Origin: an uncultured Dokdonia sp.
Lineage (GTDB): Bacteria > Bacteroidota > Bacteroidia > Flavobacteriales > Flavobacteriaceae
Length of the DNA: 44,820 nucleotides
Assembly: GCA_913060645.1 (NCBI GenBank)
Contig: CAJXSW010000010.1
Location: 1-44,820 of the forward strand
Reading direction: 5' to 3'
In this document: positions 1-7,387 of the stretch, in pieces
How positions within the stretch are numbered: the stretch's first letter is position 1
How the letters are laid out: each line of letters begins with the position of its first letter
Made by a program: the position numbers and the translations under genes
The notes under the pieces: generated by a model
What the model was told of the DNA's origin: nothing
The model's input: only the letters and a program-made list of their open reading frames with translations
Database searches by the model: none

Positions 1-47
1 CTACACTATCCTCTTCGTCGGCAGCGTCAGATGTGTATAAGAGACAG
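1..47 (+). other. Illumina Nextera adapter, not genomic
   Basis: Bases 1-6 (CTACAC) match the 3' end of the P5 oligo. Bases 7-14 (TATCCTCT) match a standard Nextera i5 index. Bases 15-47 match the Read-1 transposase adapter, ending in the mosaic end AGATGTGTATAAGAGACAG. The same adapter appears inverted at the other end of the window, so this is untrimmed library sequence. Genomic sequence starts at 48. Confidence 0.98.
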
Positions 48-310
48 ATTAAAAGCAGTATAATATCAGAATTTATGTTAAGGTGTCTTGTAGTATAAAT
101 GCTAATTATATCTTAAAATTTTACGCTTTCGCGAAAACTTGATTCTCTAAACACCTTGTCCATTGATATAAACAGAGGAAACAGCCGATTTAAATTGTGC
201 ATAAAAGTTGAAAACTAATGCTTTAGGATGGGGATTACCGTACTTGGAGTTGGATTTGGTTTTGTAAATTGCTAATATTCTAATTACTATTTTAATACCG
301 CTAATAGAAT
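48..310. other. AT-rich intergenic stretch without a supported gene
   Basis: I see no supported gene here. The stretch holds one diverged copy of the TTTCGCGAAA palindrome (core 127-136) and otherwise low-complexity AT-rich DNA. A 64-codon reading frame on the minus strand (147-341) overlaps the next gene head-on and has no recognisable features. Anything further upstream is lost because the contig starts here. Confidence 0.5.
123..138. repeat. Dispersed palindrome copy 1 (one arm changed)
   Basis: Reads ACGCTTTCGCGAAAAC. The core TTTCGCGAAA (127-136) is perfect, but the right arm has A where the usual GC would continue. It is intergenic, upstream of the two-TM protein gene. Confidence 0.85.
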
Positions 311-808
311 ATGACAAATAAAATTTGGTATGAAATTTCAAATATTAAATACGGCGAAATTTATTTGTCTAAATATTTAGGTCTACAGAGGACATTGAAA
401 AAATCTTTTCAAATAGTGACATTGGTAGTTTCCTTATCAGGAATACTTGGTTGGAAGTACTTTGAAAATTACGTTTGGATTGCCTTTATACTTATAGCAA
501 TGGTCCAGCTTCTTCTTCTTATTGAGAATCAAATAATTCGTTCCGACAAAGAAATAGAGGAGATTTCCAATTTAAGAATGATGTATACAAGATATTTCAA
601 CAAACTTGAAGTTTTATGGACAAAATACCAATATGACCAAATCAATGAAAAAAAAGCGCTTAAGAAATACTTTGAACTTCGTCAAAATGATTGGGAAAAA
701 ATAGAAGAATTGGATTGTAAATTAAATATAAAACAATACCGTATTCTACGTAAGAATACTGAAAAAGAAACTAATCATTATTTAAATAAATATCATATCA
801 ATGGCTAA
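311..808 (+). CDS. Two-TM SLATT-like membrane protein
   Basis: A 165-residue protein. A short amphipathic N-terminus is followed by two adjacent hydrophobic segments at about residues 33-50 and 55-72 and a long charged, probably helical cytoplasmic C-terminus rich in Lys, Glu and Tyr. This plan (N-terminal helix, 2TM hairpin, coiled C-terminus, 150-180 residues) is that of SLATT-type effector proteins, which are known from nucleotide-sensing defence systems. I infer the family from architecture only and see no diagnostic motif. Its last 8 bases overlap the start of the next small gene, so the two are probably translationally coupled. The region is visibly more AT-rich than the housekeeping genes, consistent with transfer. 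No partner nucleotidyltransferase or sensor is visible, but the upstream side is cut off. Confidence 0.55.
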   Translation: MTNKIWYEISNIKYGEIYLSKYLGLQRTLKKSFQIVTLVVSLSGILGWKYFENYVWIAFILIAMVQLLLLIENQIIRSDKEIEEISNLRMMYTRYFNKLEVLWTKYQYDQINEKKALKKYFELRQNDWEKIEELDCKLNIKQYRILRKNTEKETNHYLNKYHING

Positions 809-932
809 ACAAGAAAGACCAAAAACTCAACCTCAAGCTAGACCTACAAACAATTCTGGTGGCAAAGTATATGTTAAGGGTAGCGTACCCAGAATGAGTA
901 ATCCACCACCACCGCCTGTCAAAAAAAAATAA
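801..932 (+). CDS. Small proline-rich basic protein
   Basis: A 43-codon gene starting at ATG 801, inside the end of the preceding gene (8-base overlap), and ending at TAA 930-932. The product begins MAKQERPKTQPQARP, contains a GG-KVYVKG segment, and ends in a five-proline run followed by V-K-K-K. It has no TM segment or signal peptide. The overlap with the two-TM protein, the proline-rich low-complexity composition and the basic tail suggest an accessory or adaptor peptide of that protein. I do not recognise a family. The function is unknown and the coding call rests on overlap, frame and composition. Confidence 0.55.
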   Translation: MAKQERPKTQPQARPTNNSGGKVYVKGSVPRMSNPPPPPVKKK

Positions 933-948
933 TCAGCTAAATATCTAA

Positions 949-1443
949 ATGATCCTCCGTCCACACAAAATAGCCCTCATAAAAAAGAACTTTATAGAGT
1001 TCTCTATAGATGATGATATAGAAAGTGAGGAAGAAACAATACCGGACTTCAAAAAGTTTTCTTCTTTAAACGCAGTAGAACAATACTATCTTGTCAACCA
1101 CTATAATTGGGATGATGGACCCATCGTAATGCAATGGATTATTAATAGTCCAAAATGTGATAAAGGCACGGCTTGTAAAATCTTTTGGGCAACAGAGCCT
1201 GATTATTATTTTGATTTTACAGAGCAAACGATTGATGAGTTTGATAGAGATATTTGGTTCTTACTTCAGAGTATAATCAAGAGATTTAACGCAGATAATT
1301 TTAAATCAAATAAACTTAAGTTTATACCCAATGAGGAAGGATATAAAACTAATTGGACTACGATTCATGATATTTGGGATATACCAGATTCTTTGCTAAA
1401 AGGCGTTCAAGGTAAAAAACCTTTTGGACTCGGAATTTATTAA
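949..1443 (+). CDS. DUF4274-like protein
   Basis: A 164-residue soluble acidic protein. A central segment at about residues 40-80 has the pattern L-x-x-HYNWDDG-x-x-V-x-x-WII-x-x-P-x-CDKGTA-x-x-I-F-W, which I recognise as DUF4274-like. Such domains occur in small stand-alone proteins of uncertain function, often near toxin, immunity or defence genes. It starts 16 bases after the small proline-rich gene on the same strand, so it may belong to the same cassette. The C-terminus after residue 115 is unassigned. The family call is from memory of the motif; no biochemical role is claimed. Confidence 0.5.
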   Translation: MILRPHKIALIKKNFIEFSIDDDIESEEETIPDFKKFSSLNAVEQYYLVNHYNWDDGPIVMQWIINSPKCDKGTACKIFWATEPDYYFDFTEQTIDEFDRDIWFLLQSIIKRFNADNFKSNKLKFIPNEEGYKTNWTTIHDIWDIPDSLLKGVQGKKPFGLGIY

Positions 1444-1481
1444 TTCCCTAACTTTATTGCGCAAACTCTACACACTCATCC

Positions 1482-2363
1482 ATGCTCCACACCATACAAA
1501 ACGAAAACCTCATCTGTACCATTACTTCAAAAGGCGCAGAGATACGTTCTTTAATCAATAAGAAGACTGGTGAAGAATATATCTGGCAGATAGAGCCTTC
1601 AGTTTGGGGAAGTAGTTCGCCAGTGCTGTTTCCTGCTATTGGTAATATCAAGGAGAACAAGATCGTTTACAATGGAGAAGACTATGCCATGACTAAGCAT
1701 GGAATTATAAGAAATAATGAGCAGCTTGATTTTCAGCAACACGACGCGTCTAGTTGTTTTTTTACGCTCACAAGTTCTGATGAATCATTACGACAGTATC
1801 CATATACGTTCCATTTTCGCGTAAGCTTTACCCTTGTTGAGTATCGATTATTAATGACCTATACGGTTACAAATAATGATACCGTGCCTATGCATTTTGC
1901 ATGTGGTGGTCACACTGCTTATGCTTGCCCGCTTGATGAGCATACTGCACTATCTGATTATGTCATTGAGTTTCCAGAGCCACTTAATCTTGAGTCTCGC
2001 ACGCTAGGAGATAGTGGGTTATTATCTCCTGAAAAACGAGCTATCAAAACTAATGGCGGACTCTTACCACTCTCAAAAACGCTTTTCAATGAAGATGCTC
2101 TCATCTTTACAGATATTAATTATGACTGGGTACGACTGCGTAAAAAAGATAAAAAGAAAGGAGTCATCGTGCGCTTTAAGGATTACCCAAACCTGGCATT
2201 ATGGTCAAAACCCGCTGCAGACTATGTGTGTATTGAGCCGTGGTTAGGACTTCCAGATAGTGAAGATGAAAGTATCGATATCACTAAAAAAGGTTCTTAT
2301 AAAACGCTTTCACCAGGTGAAACGTTTGATATCACTATTGAAACCCAAATAGAGCAAAACTGA
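1482..2363 (+). CDS. Aldose 1-epimerase family protein (galactose-mutarotase-like)
   Basis: A 293-residue cytosolic protein of the beta-sandwich mutarotase superfamily, closest in style to the LacX/YihR group. Family features are the N-terminal I-x-x-KGAEI-x-SL strand, W-x-x-S-S-P-V-L-F-P-x-IG at about 42-54, KHGIIRN at about 71-77, the GGHTAYACPL segment (putative catalytic His) and the C-terminal C-I-E-PWLGLPDS segment with the likely catalytic Glu. It would interconvert sugar anomers, but the substrate cannot be told. The start ATG 1482 precedes a typical N-terminus. It stands alone, with no sugar-catabolic neighbours. Confidence 0.85.
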   Translation: MLHTIQNENLICTITSKGAEIRSLINKKTGEEYIWQIEPSVWGSSSPVLFPAIGNIKENKIVYNGEDYAMTKHGIIRNNEQLDFQQHDASSCFFTLTSSDESLRQYPYTFHFRVSFTLVEYRLLMTYTVTNNDTVPMHFACGGHTAYACPLDEHTALSDYVIEFPEPLNLESRTLGDSGLLSPEKRAIKTNGGLLPLSKTLFNEDALIFTDINYDWVRLRKKDKKKGVIVRFKDYPNLALWSKPAADYVCIEPWLGLPDSEDESIDITKKGSYKTLSPGETFDITIETQIEQN

Positions 2364-2525
2364 CTGCCGTGACGCACTGACCACTTCTTAAACAATCGCT
2401 ATCACGGATTCTGATTATTAAAAAAAACGAACGATAAAGCAGAAAAGTAGTATCTTCTTTCCATATTATATGCTTCTTGAGCGTACTTGATATTCTAAAA
2501 GCACTCATTTAACTATTGCATTATT

Positions 2526-3038
2526 ATGAAAATAACAACTACACTCTTAGTACTATGTATCGCTACAACAGCTTTTTCTCAGCGTGAGAAAACAAAAAAA
2601 CCTGGAGTTTCATTTAAGATATCTACAGCAGCTGTAGCTCAACCATCTGAGAAGCTCAATAATGTGCTTGATTATTTTGAAGATCAAGATCGTTTAACAC
2701 GAATATTGAATGCTCCGTGTAATGATTGCGATACCACCGTAGACCAACTAGAAAGGCAATTTCTTATCAATAGTTTAAAAGAGATAAAGCAACATTTTGC
2801 TTCTAAAATCTCTGTAGATGTACATGATTTTTTGAGAATAGAAGGACATCAAGGAAAGGTTTATAAAACAAAAGAAGAGGTGATAAACGCATATCAAGAG
2901 CACCTAGCTATTGAAATCAAAGAACTCCAGATAAAAATAAATGTAAACAAAAAGGAGATTGAAAAACATAGACTGGCACCTATACCTCCTCCTGCGGTTC
3001 TTGAGGAAAGAACTAGAGTAAATAATAAAAACAACTAG
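2526..3038 (+). CDS. Hypothetical secreted protein
   Basis: A 170-residue protein with a clean Sec signal peptide (MKITTTLLVLCIATTAFSQ, cleavage likely after residue 18 or 19). The mature part is charged and helical, with a C-N-D-C pair at about residues 60-63, a Lys/Glu-rich coiled-coil-like stretch at about 120-150, and a proline segment near the end. I do not recognise the family. It ends 4 bases before the antiporter gene and may be co-transcribed with it. Confidence 0.6.
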   Translation: MKITTTLLVLCIATTAFSQREKTKKPGVSFKISTAAVAQPSEKLNNVLDYFEDQDRLTRILNAPCNDCDTTVDQLERQFLINSLKEIKQHFASKISVDVHDFLRIEGHQGKVYKTKEEVINAYQEHLAIEIKELQIKINVNKKEIEKHRLAPIPPPAVLEERTRVNNKNN

Positions 3039-3042
3039 CCTT

Positions 3043-4308
3043 ATGGCGTTAATCGTAGAAACCCCTCCTTATTTTGTTGCGCTAGCATGCACAGGTTTTG
3101 CCATCTCACTTATGGCATTCATTCCCGTGTATTCAAAAAAAATAAAAATCACTTATATCATACCGTTACTTCTATTAGGTATGATATTATTTTTTGCGGG
3201 CGCTCCTTTACCTTGGCCAGATCCGCTATGGGAATTAGAAACAGGTAAGATTGTAAGTGAAGTTATTGTGATTATAAGTCTTATAACAGCTGGGCTCAAA
3301 ATAGGCACAAGTTATAAGTGGAGTGACTGGAAAAAACCGTTATCGCTCGTAGCGATTACAATGCCTCTATGCATGATTGCCATCTTTGCCATTGCTCACT
3401 ATTTACTAGGGCTCAATGGTCCAGTTTCTTTACTTCTCGCAGCAGTGCTTGCTCCTACAGATCCTGTGCTCGCTAGTGAGTTACAACTAGAAGAGCGCCA
3501 GGATTTAGAAGAAAGAAATACAGGCTTAAGATACACGCTTACCGCAGAGGCTGGAATCAATGACGGGTTTGCATTTCCATTTGTGTTCTTAGCTATATTA
3601 TGGAGCGAGGCCAGTAGTTTTCAAGAAATAGACTGGTTACATTTTATAAGTTATTATTTCTTGTTTAAAATTATAGGCGGTCTACTAGTAGGCGCCTTGA
3701 TAGGATTTATATACAGCTGGGTAGTACACTATCACAGTAAAGAACATCAAAAATATATACTCAATGGTTTTATTGCGGTCGCACTCACATTCTTCTCCTA
3801 TGGCCTAGGGGAAATACTGAGCACCTACGGCTTTTTAAGTGTGTTTGCTACTGGTGTTTTTATGCAATATCACTGCGGTAAATCTGCAGATGATAATGTA
3901 AACACTTCCATGCTACACTTTGCAGAGGAGACAGAAAAATTACTCGTCGCACTATGGACTATTTTTTTTGGTGGCGCACTAGTCTCGGGTATTTTATCAT
4001 ATACAGATGTAAATGGTATCATAGCGAGTCTAGTTATTGTACTCGTGTTGCGACCTATTTTCGGGTATCTCGCTATGCTTACCACAAACTTTTCAAGGGC
4101 AAAAAAGTGGGCTATTAGTTTCTTTGGGATACGTGGTATAGGCAGTTTCTTTTATCTTAGTTATGCCTTGATACACGGCGATTTCACAGAGTATGACGAG
4201 CTATTTGGGATTATAAGCTACGTAGTTCTCTTTAGTATTCTCATTCACGGACTTACGAGCCTTCACGTAATCGATTATTTTAAGCGAACTAATAAAGCAG
4301 CATCGTAA
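3043..4308 (+). CDS. Na+/H+ antiporter, CPA1 (NhaP-like) family
   Basis: A 421-residue integral membrane protein with about 12 hydrophobic segments. The conserved core is visible: A-x-L-A-P-T-D-P-V at residues 135-142, with the ion-binding Asp140, and E-A-G-I-N-D-G at 169-175, the counterpart of the E-x-x-x-ND signature of CPA1 exchangers. It would exchange cytoplasmic Na+ (or K+) for external protons in pH and salt homeostasis, as expected of a marine bacterium. Family antiporters often carry a longer cytoplasmic tail, which is absent here. The start is 4 bases after the preceding secreted protein's stop. Confidence 0.88.
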   Translation: MALIVETPPYFVALACTGFAISLMAFIPVYSKKIKITYIIPLLLLGMILFFAGAPLPWPDPLWELETGKIVSEVIVIISLITAGLKIGTSYKWSDWKKPLSLVAITMPLCMIAIFAIAHYLLGLNGPVSLLLAAVLAPTDPVLASELQLEERQDLEERNTGLRYTLTAEAGINDGFAFPFVFLAILWSEASSFQEIDWLHFISYYFLFKIIGGLLVGALIGFIYSWVVHYHSKEHQKYILNGFIAVALTFFSYGLGEILSTYGFLSVFATGVFMQYHCGKSADDNVNTSMLHFAEETEKLLVALWTIFFGGALVSGILSYTDVNGIIASLVIVLVLRPIFGYLAMLTTNFSRAKKWAISFFGIRGIGSFFYLSYALIHGDFTEYDELFGIISYVVLFSILIHGLTSLHVIDYFKRTNKAAS

Positions 4309-4374
4309 TCGCATACTGTCGCACATAGATTTAAAATTTTTTAGTTGGCTTAAAGCCAAAATATCTTTTCCATC

Positions 4375-5076
4375 ATGCTTATTACTATCCTTGTTGTATT
4401 TGTCGTTTCTATGTCACTCATTGCTGGCGCACTGTGGGGTTTGTATGGCAAACTATCGAAAAATACAGAAGGATTTCTCATTGCACTTGCTGGAGGAGCA
4501 CTCATCGTATCTGCAGTATTAGAGCTTATAGAACCAGCTATGAAGGATGGTGATGTATTGTTACCAATACTATTTGTTTTTATAGGGGCTTTAGTATTTA
4601 CAGGTTTAGATTTTTACGTAAAAGAAAAGTGGAGTTCAAAAAGCGGAGGCGCAGGTCTTCTAGCAGCCATAACCCTAGACGGACTTCCCGAAAACCTAGC
4701 GTTAGGTGTAGCTCTTATAAGCGCAGACCCTCTTGCTGTGGCAGCACTCTCAGGATCTATTTTATTATCAAACCTTCCCGAAGCCGCAGGTGGAGCAAAA
4801 GAAATGAAAGACGACGGTAGATCAAAAAAGACGATTCTCATATTATGGACGGGAACAGCGTTATTACTTTCTGCAGCAGCACTTATAGGTTACTTCTTTC
4901 TAGAAAATGTATCTAAAGATATTCTCAATAACATACGATGCTTTGCAGGAGGTGCAGTTGTAGCCTCACTCGCTATTGAAGTATTTCCAAAAGCTTTTAA
5001 GGAAGATAAATACTGGACTGGTATTGCAACTGCTCTAGGTCTGGTCATTGCCTTTTACCTTAATAGTCTGGCATAA
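4375..5076 (+). CDS. ZIP-family-like divalent metal transporter
   Basis: A 233-residue membrane protein with about 7-8 TM segments and no large soluble domain. The segment A-I-T-L-D-G-L-P-E-N-L-A-L-G at residues 98-111 corresponds to the metal-binding TM4 of ZIP proteins (usually HN-x-P-EG), here with Asp102 and Glu106. S-N-L-P-E-A-A at 132-138 corresponds to TM5. The usual TM4 His is replaced by Leu101, so the substrate spectrum may be altered. Uptake of Zn, Fe or Mn is inferred from the family. A 6-bp hairpin (TTGGCT/AGCCAA, 4345-4359) lies just upstream. Confidence 0.7.
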   Translation: MLITILVVFVVSMSLIAGALWGLYGKLSKNTEGFLIALAGGALIVSAVLELIEPAMKDGDVLLPILFVFIGALVFTGLDFYVKEKWSSKSGGAGLLAAITLDGLPENLALGVALISADPLAVAALSGSILLSNLPEAAGGAKEMKDDGRSKKTILILWTGTALLLSAAALIGYFFLENVSKDILNNIRCFAGGAVVASLAIEVFPKAFKEDKYWTGIATALGLVIAFYLNSLA

Positions 5077-5100
5077 ATAGTACTTGCTTGACCTCATGTT

Positions 5101-5134
5101 TTTGTACGATGATTACAATAAATAACTAGCTTTG
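5101..5134 (+). promoter_or_regulatory. Candidate promoter of the TrkA-C gene
   Basis: TAGCTTTG at 5127-5134 is a perfect match to the Bacteroidetes -7 element TAnnTTTG. A TTTG at 5101-5104 could be the -33 element, but the 22-bp spacing is longer than the 18 bp seen at 14486-14515. The ATG follows 21 bases after the -7 element. Confidence 0.4.
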
Positions 5135-5155
5135 TAACTTCTAGAATTACCACAT

Positions 5156-5929
5156 ATGATTGCAGCTTTTTCTCTTTTTCTTATCATCACCATCTCTGTG
5201 TTGATTACTAAAATTTCCACTATCGCACTAGTACACACTGGTCTCTCAGAAGAAAGTGCCAAGTTTCAATCGCGATCTGCTTATACTGGTGCCGGCATAA
5301 GTTCGGAGGAAACAGAAAATATCATGAATCACCCTGTGCGCCGTAAGATTATTTACAACTTAATGCTCATAGGTAATGCAGGTATTGTTACGGCGATGTC
5401 ATCATTGATCCTCACCTTCGTATTACCAGAATCTAATGCTTCTCGATTTTATGGGTTTTTAATCATTGTGGGCGGTATTCTACTACTATGGTTCGGGATA
5501 CGTAGTAAATGGGTTAATCGCGGTTTATCTAAAGTGATTAATAGGATGCTTAAAAAGTATACAGACCTAGAGGTTCAAGATTATGCAGCTGTATTACATC
5601 TTAAGGACAATTTTAAAATTGTAAAAGCGACCGTAGACACAGATGGATGGATGTGCAATCGTACACTACAAGAATTAGACTTACGAGAAGAAGGTATTAC
5701 GGTCTTAGGTGTAGAAAGAGAAGGTACAGGCTATTTTGGCTCTCCATCGGGTAATTTTAAAATGTTACCACATGATGAAGTAACACTCTATGGGAAATCT
5801 GATGGTATAAAAAGTATCTATAATCGTAAGAAGGATCATTACGCTCACCTTGAACATAAGAAATTTGTAGAAAAAGAAGAAGAACGCAAGGCAAATGATG
5901 TCGAAAAAATTAATACTACAACAGATTGA
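5156..5929 (+). CDS. TrkA-C (RCK_C) domain membrane protein
   Basis: A 257-residue protein with an N-terminal TM helix (about 3-22), a conserved loop R-S-A-Y-T-G-A-G-I-S-S-E-E-T-E (about 40-54), two more TM helices (about 65-85 and 95-115), and a cytoplasmic TrkA-C/RCK_C domain (about 140-220) of the kind that binds regulatory ligands in K+ channels and transporters. The last about 30 residues are charged. Annotated relatives are loosely called potassium transporter TrkA, but no transporter pore is present. A regulatory membrane protein is the safest reading. The neighbouring antiporter and metal transporter fit an ion-homeostasis group. Confidence 0.75.
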   Translation: MIAAFSLFLIITISVLITKISTIALVHTGLSEESAKFQSRSAYTGAGISSEETENIMNHPVRRKIIYNLMLIGNAGIVTAMSSLILTFVLPESNASRFYGFLIIVGGILLLWFGIRSKWVNRGLSKVINRMLKKYTDLEVQDYAAVLHLKDNFKIVKATVDTDGWMCNRTLQELDLREEGITVLGVEREGTGYFGSPSGNFKMLPHDEVTLYGKSDGIKSIYNRKKDHYAHLEHKKFVEKEEERKANDVEKINTTTD

Positions 5930-6048
5930 AAATCGTATTGTCTTACATAAGTACGTTACACATAGGCAACAGTATTTTAATCTTTAACAAGTCTTCTGCT
6001 TTTACCCATCCTTAGTTTTTTATACCTTTCGCTTCTAAAACAAGATAC

Positions 6049-6564
6049 ATGGCTCGTAAAAAATCTACTTCACTTAAAATGCGCATTCTTCACAGGTACC
6101 TAGGCTTCTTTCTAGCTGGAATCATGGCAGTTTATGCGATAAGTGGAATTGTTTTAATCTTTAGAGACTCAGATACTTTTAAGAATACGGTTGTTATTGA
6201 AAAAACGCTTGACCCTAACCTCTCTGCTCCATCACTAGCTAAAGCTGTAAATAATAAGAGACTTAAGGTAACTAAAGAGGAAGGCGGTGTCCTTTACTTT
6301 GCAGAAGGAACTTATAATAGTGCTACTGGAGCGGTTGTATATTCTAAAAAAGAATTGCCTTTCATTCTTGATAAGCTTACTCACTTCCATAAAGCCAAAT
6401 CTGGAGATCCACTATATTTTTTAAACATCTTTTTTGGACTAAGCTTACTCTTCTTTGTAGTATCCTCATTCTGGATGTTCATTCCATCAAGCCCTATTTA
6501 TAGAAAAGGAATGCTCTTTGTAGCAGGAGGAATTGTGCTTGCGCTTATATTACTATTTGTCTAG
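6049..6564 (+). CDS. PepSY-associated TM protein (short form)
   Basis: A 171-residue membrane protein. It has a basic N-terminus, a TM helix with the H-R-Y-L-G-F-F-L-A-G pattern at about 15-37, a roughly 75-residue periplasmic PepSY-like region, and two further TM helices at about 122-143 and 152-171. This is the core of the PepSY-TM family, much shorter than the 350-500 residues of full-length members. Function is unknown; relatives are associated with iron reduction or siderophore uptake. It converges with the next gene, with 11 bases between the stops. Confidence 0.65.
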   Translation: MARKKSTSLKMRILHRYLGFFLAGIMAVYAISGIVLIFRDSDTFKNTVVIEKTLDPNLSAPSLAKAVNNKRLKVTKEEGGVLYFAEGTYNSATGAVVYSKKELPFILDKLTHFHKAKSGDPLYFLNIFFGLSLLFFVVSSFWMFIPSSPIYRKGMLFVAGGIVLALILLFV

Positions 6565-6575
6565 GCGTATACTTA

Positions 6576-7034
6576 TTAAACATTACTTAAAGCCCTTTTT
6601 TCTGCAGTAGCAGAAAGAAACTGCTCTTGAATATCCATTACGTCTTGCACTCCATCGAGCTCGCATAAGTAATGTATAACGGCACGCATGCCATTAAACA
6701 TCACCTCATCCCCTTGTGGATCTGTTGGTTTCATACTGCCGCGGCTTATAGGTAACTCATAACCGCAAGCTCGTAAAAAGACACCTTCAATCTGGAGTAA
6801 TTCACTAGGTAAATACCCATAAAAACGTTTACCGAAAGCCTCATTAACCTTTCCTACATAATTGAGCTCAAGCGACCCATGAGCATCTGTCATGTGCTTC
6901 CACATATCTTTATTGTCACAAATAGTTCCAACTGCACAAGCCGTACAGCAACCTGGATGCAAGCTACCATCAGAAAATGCTGCATATAGTTTTGATAAAG
7001 CTTGTTCTAGTCTAAATGGAAATATAGTAGTCAT
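6576..7034 (-). CDS. Conserved Cys-rich flavobacterial protein (often mislabelled NqrF)
   Basis: A 152-residue soluble protein with a cysteine cluster C-C-T-A-C-A-V-G-T-I-C at about residues 29-39, followed by D-N-K-D-M-W-K-H and G-S-L-E-L-N-Y-V-G-K-V-N. I recognise this as a conserved flavobacterial protein that databases often label Na+-translocating NADH-quinone reductase subunit F. It has none of the ferredoxin, FAD or NADH domains of true NqrF (about 400 residues), so that name should not be used. The four Cys could bind a metal or FeS centre. The true function is unknown. Confidence 0.7.
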   Translation of the reverse strand: MTTIFPFRLEQALSKLYAAFSDGSLHPGCCTACAVGTICDNKDMWKHMTDAHGSLELNYVGKVNEAFGKRFYGYLPSELLQIEGVFLRACGYELPISRGSMKPTDPQGDEVMFNGMRAVIHYLCELDGVQDVMDIQEQFLSATAEKRALSNV

Positions 7035-7091
7035 CGCCAGTTTTTTACTATAAAGTTAGCATTTGTATTTGAGATAATATGTTAATGGTCT

Positions 7092-7108
7092 GTACAAAAA
7101 TATTGTAC
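7092..7108 (-). promoter_or_regulatory. Inverted repeat over a minus-strand -7 element
   Basis: GTACAA-AAATA-TTGTAC is a 6-bp-arm inverted repeat. Read on the minus strand, bases 7102-7095 give TATTTTTG, a perfect TAnnTTTG -7 element for the leftward Cys-rich gene. The implied 5' UTR is about 55 nt. The overlap of repeat and promoter suggests a repressor site, but both motifs are short and AT-rich. Confidence 0.35.
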
Positions 7109-7171
7109 TTATCCTTTTCAAAATAACAGCTCCTAAATCCTTTTTGTCTGATTTTCAATCCTTTTAGTTTT

Positions 7172-7185
7172 GCTTTCGCGAAAGC
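7172..7185. repeat. Dispersed palindrome copy 2
   Basis: Perfect GCTTTCGCGAAAGC in the intergenic region between two divergent genes. Confidence 0.95.
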
Positions 7186-7387
7186 GTGCTTCTCATTTTC
7201 CTTTAAAAAATATAAGATTTATTAATAGGTTGCTTTAACTAAATGTAAAATCTCGTTTTATTAAACAGTTAAGGCTTTACATAAAATAAACGCTTTTTTA
7301 ATAAAAAGGCTACGATTAGGTAACGTTTACTCTTTTACTCTGAGACTACTTTTAAACCATTCTAATAATCAACTAATTACTCAAAAA

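Larger units (their letters stand above)
7035..7387. other. Intergenic region (353 bp), divergent promoters likely
   Basis: No gene is seen. It separates two divergently transcribed genes and holds an inverted repeat (7092-7108), palindrome copy 2 (7172-7185) and long A/T runs at 7200-7310 before the lipoprotein gene. I see no perfect TAnnTTTG promoter for the rightward gene. Confidence 0.5.

Noticed and set aside
147-341. 64-codon minus-strand frame near the left end
   Set aside because: It runs head-on into the SLATT-like gene, has no signal, TM or family motif, and lies in AT-rich DNA where chance frames are common.
311-1443. A confirmed CBASS or other named defence system
   Set aside because: No cyclase, nuclease or sensor gene is visible. 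Only the architecture of one protein is suggestive, so it is reported as a hypothesis.
6576-7034. Subunit F of the Na+-translocating NADH:quinone reductase
   Set aside because: The protein has 152 residues and lacks ferredoxin, FAD and NADH domains. No other nqr gene is nearby.
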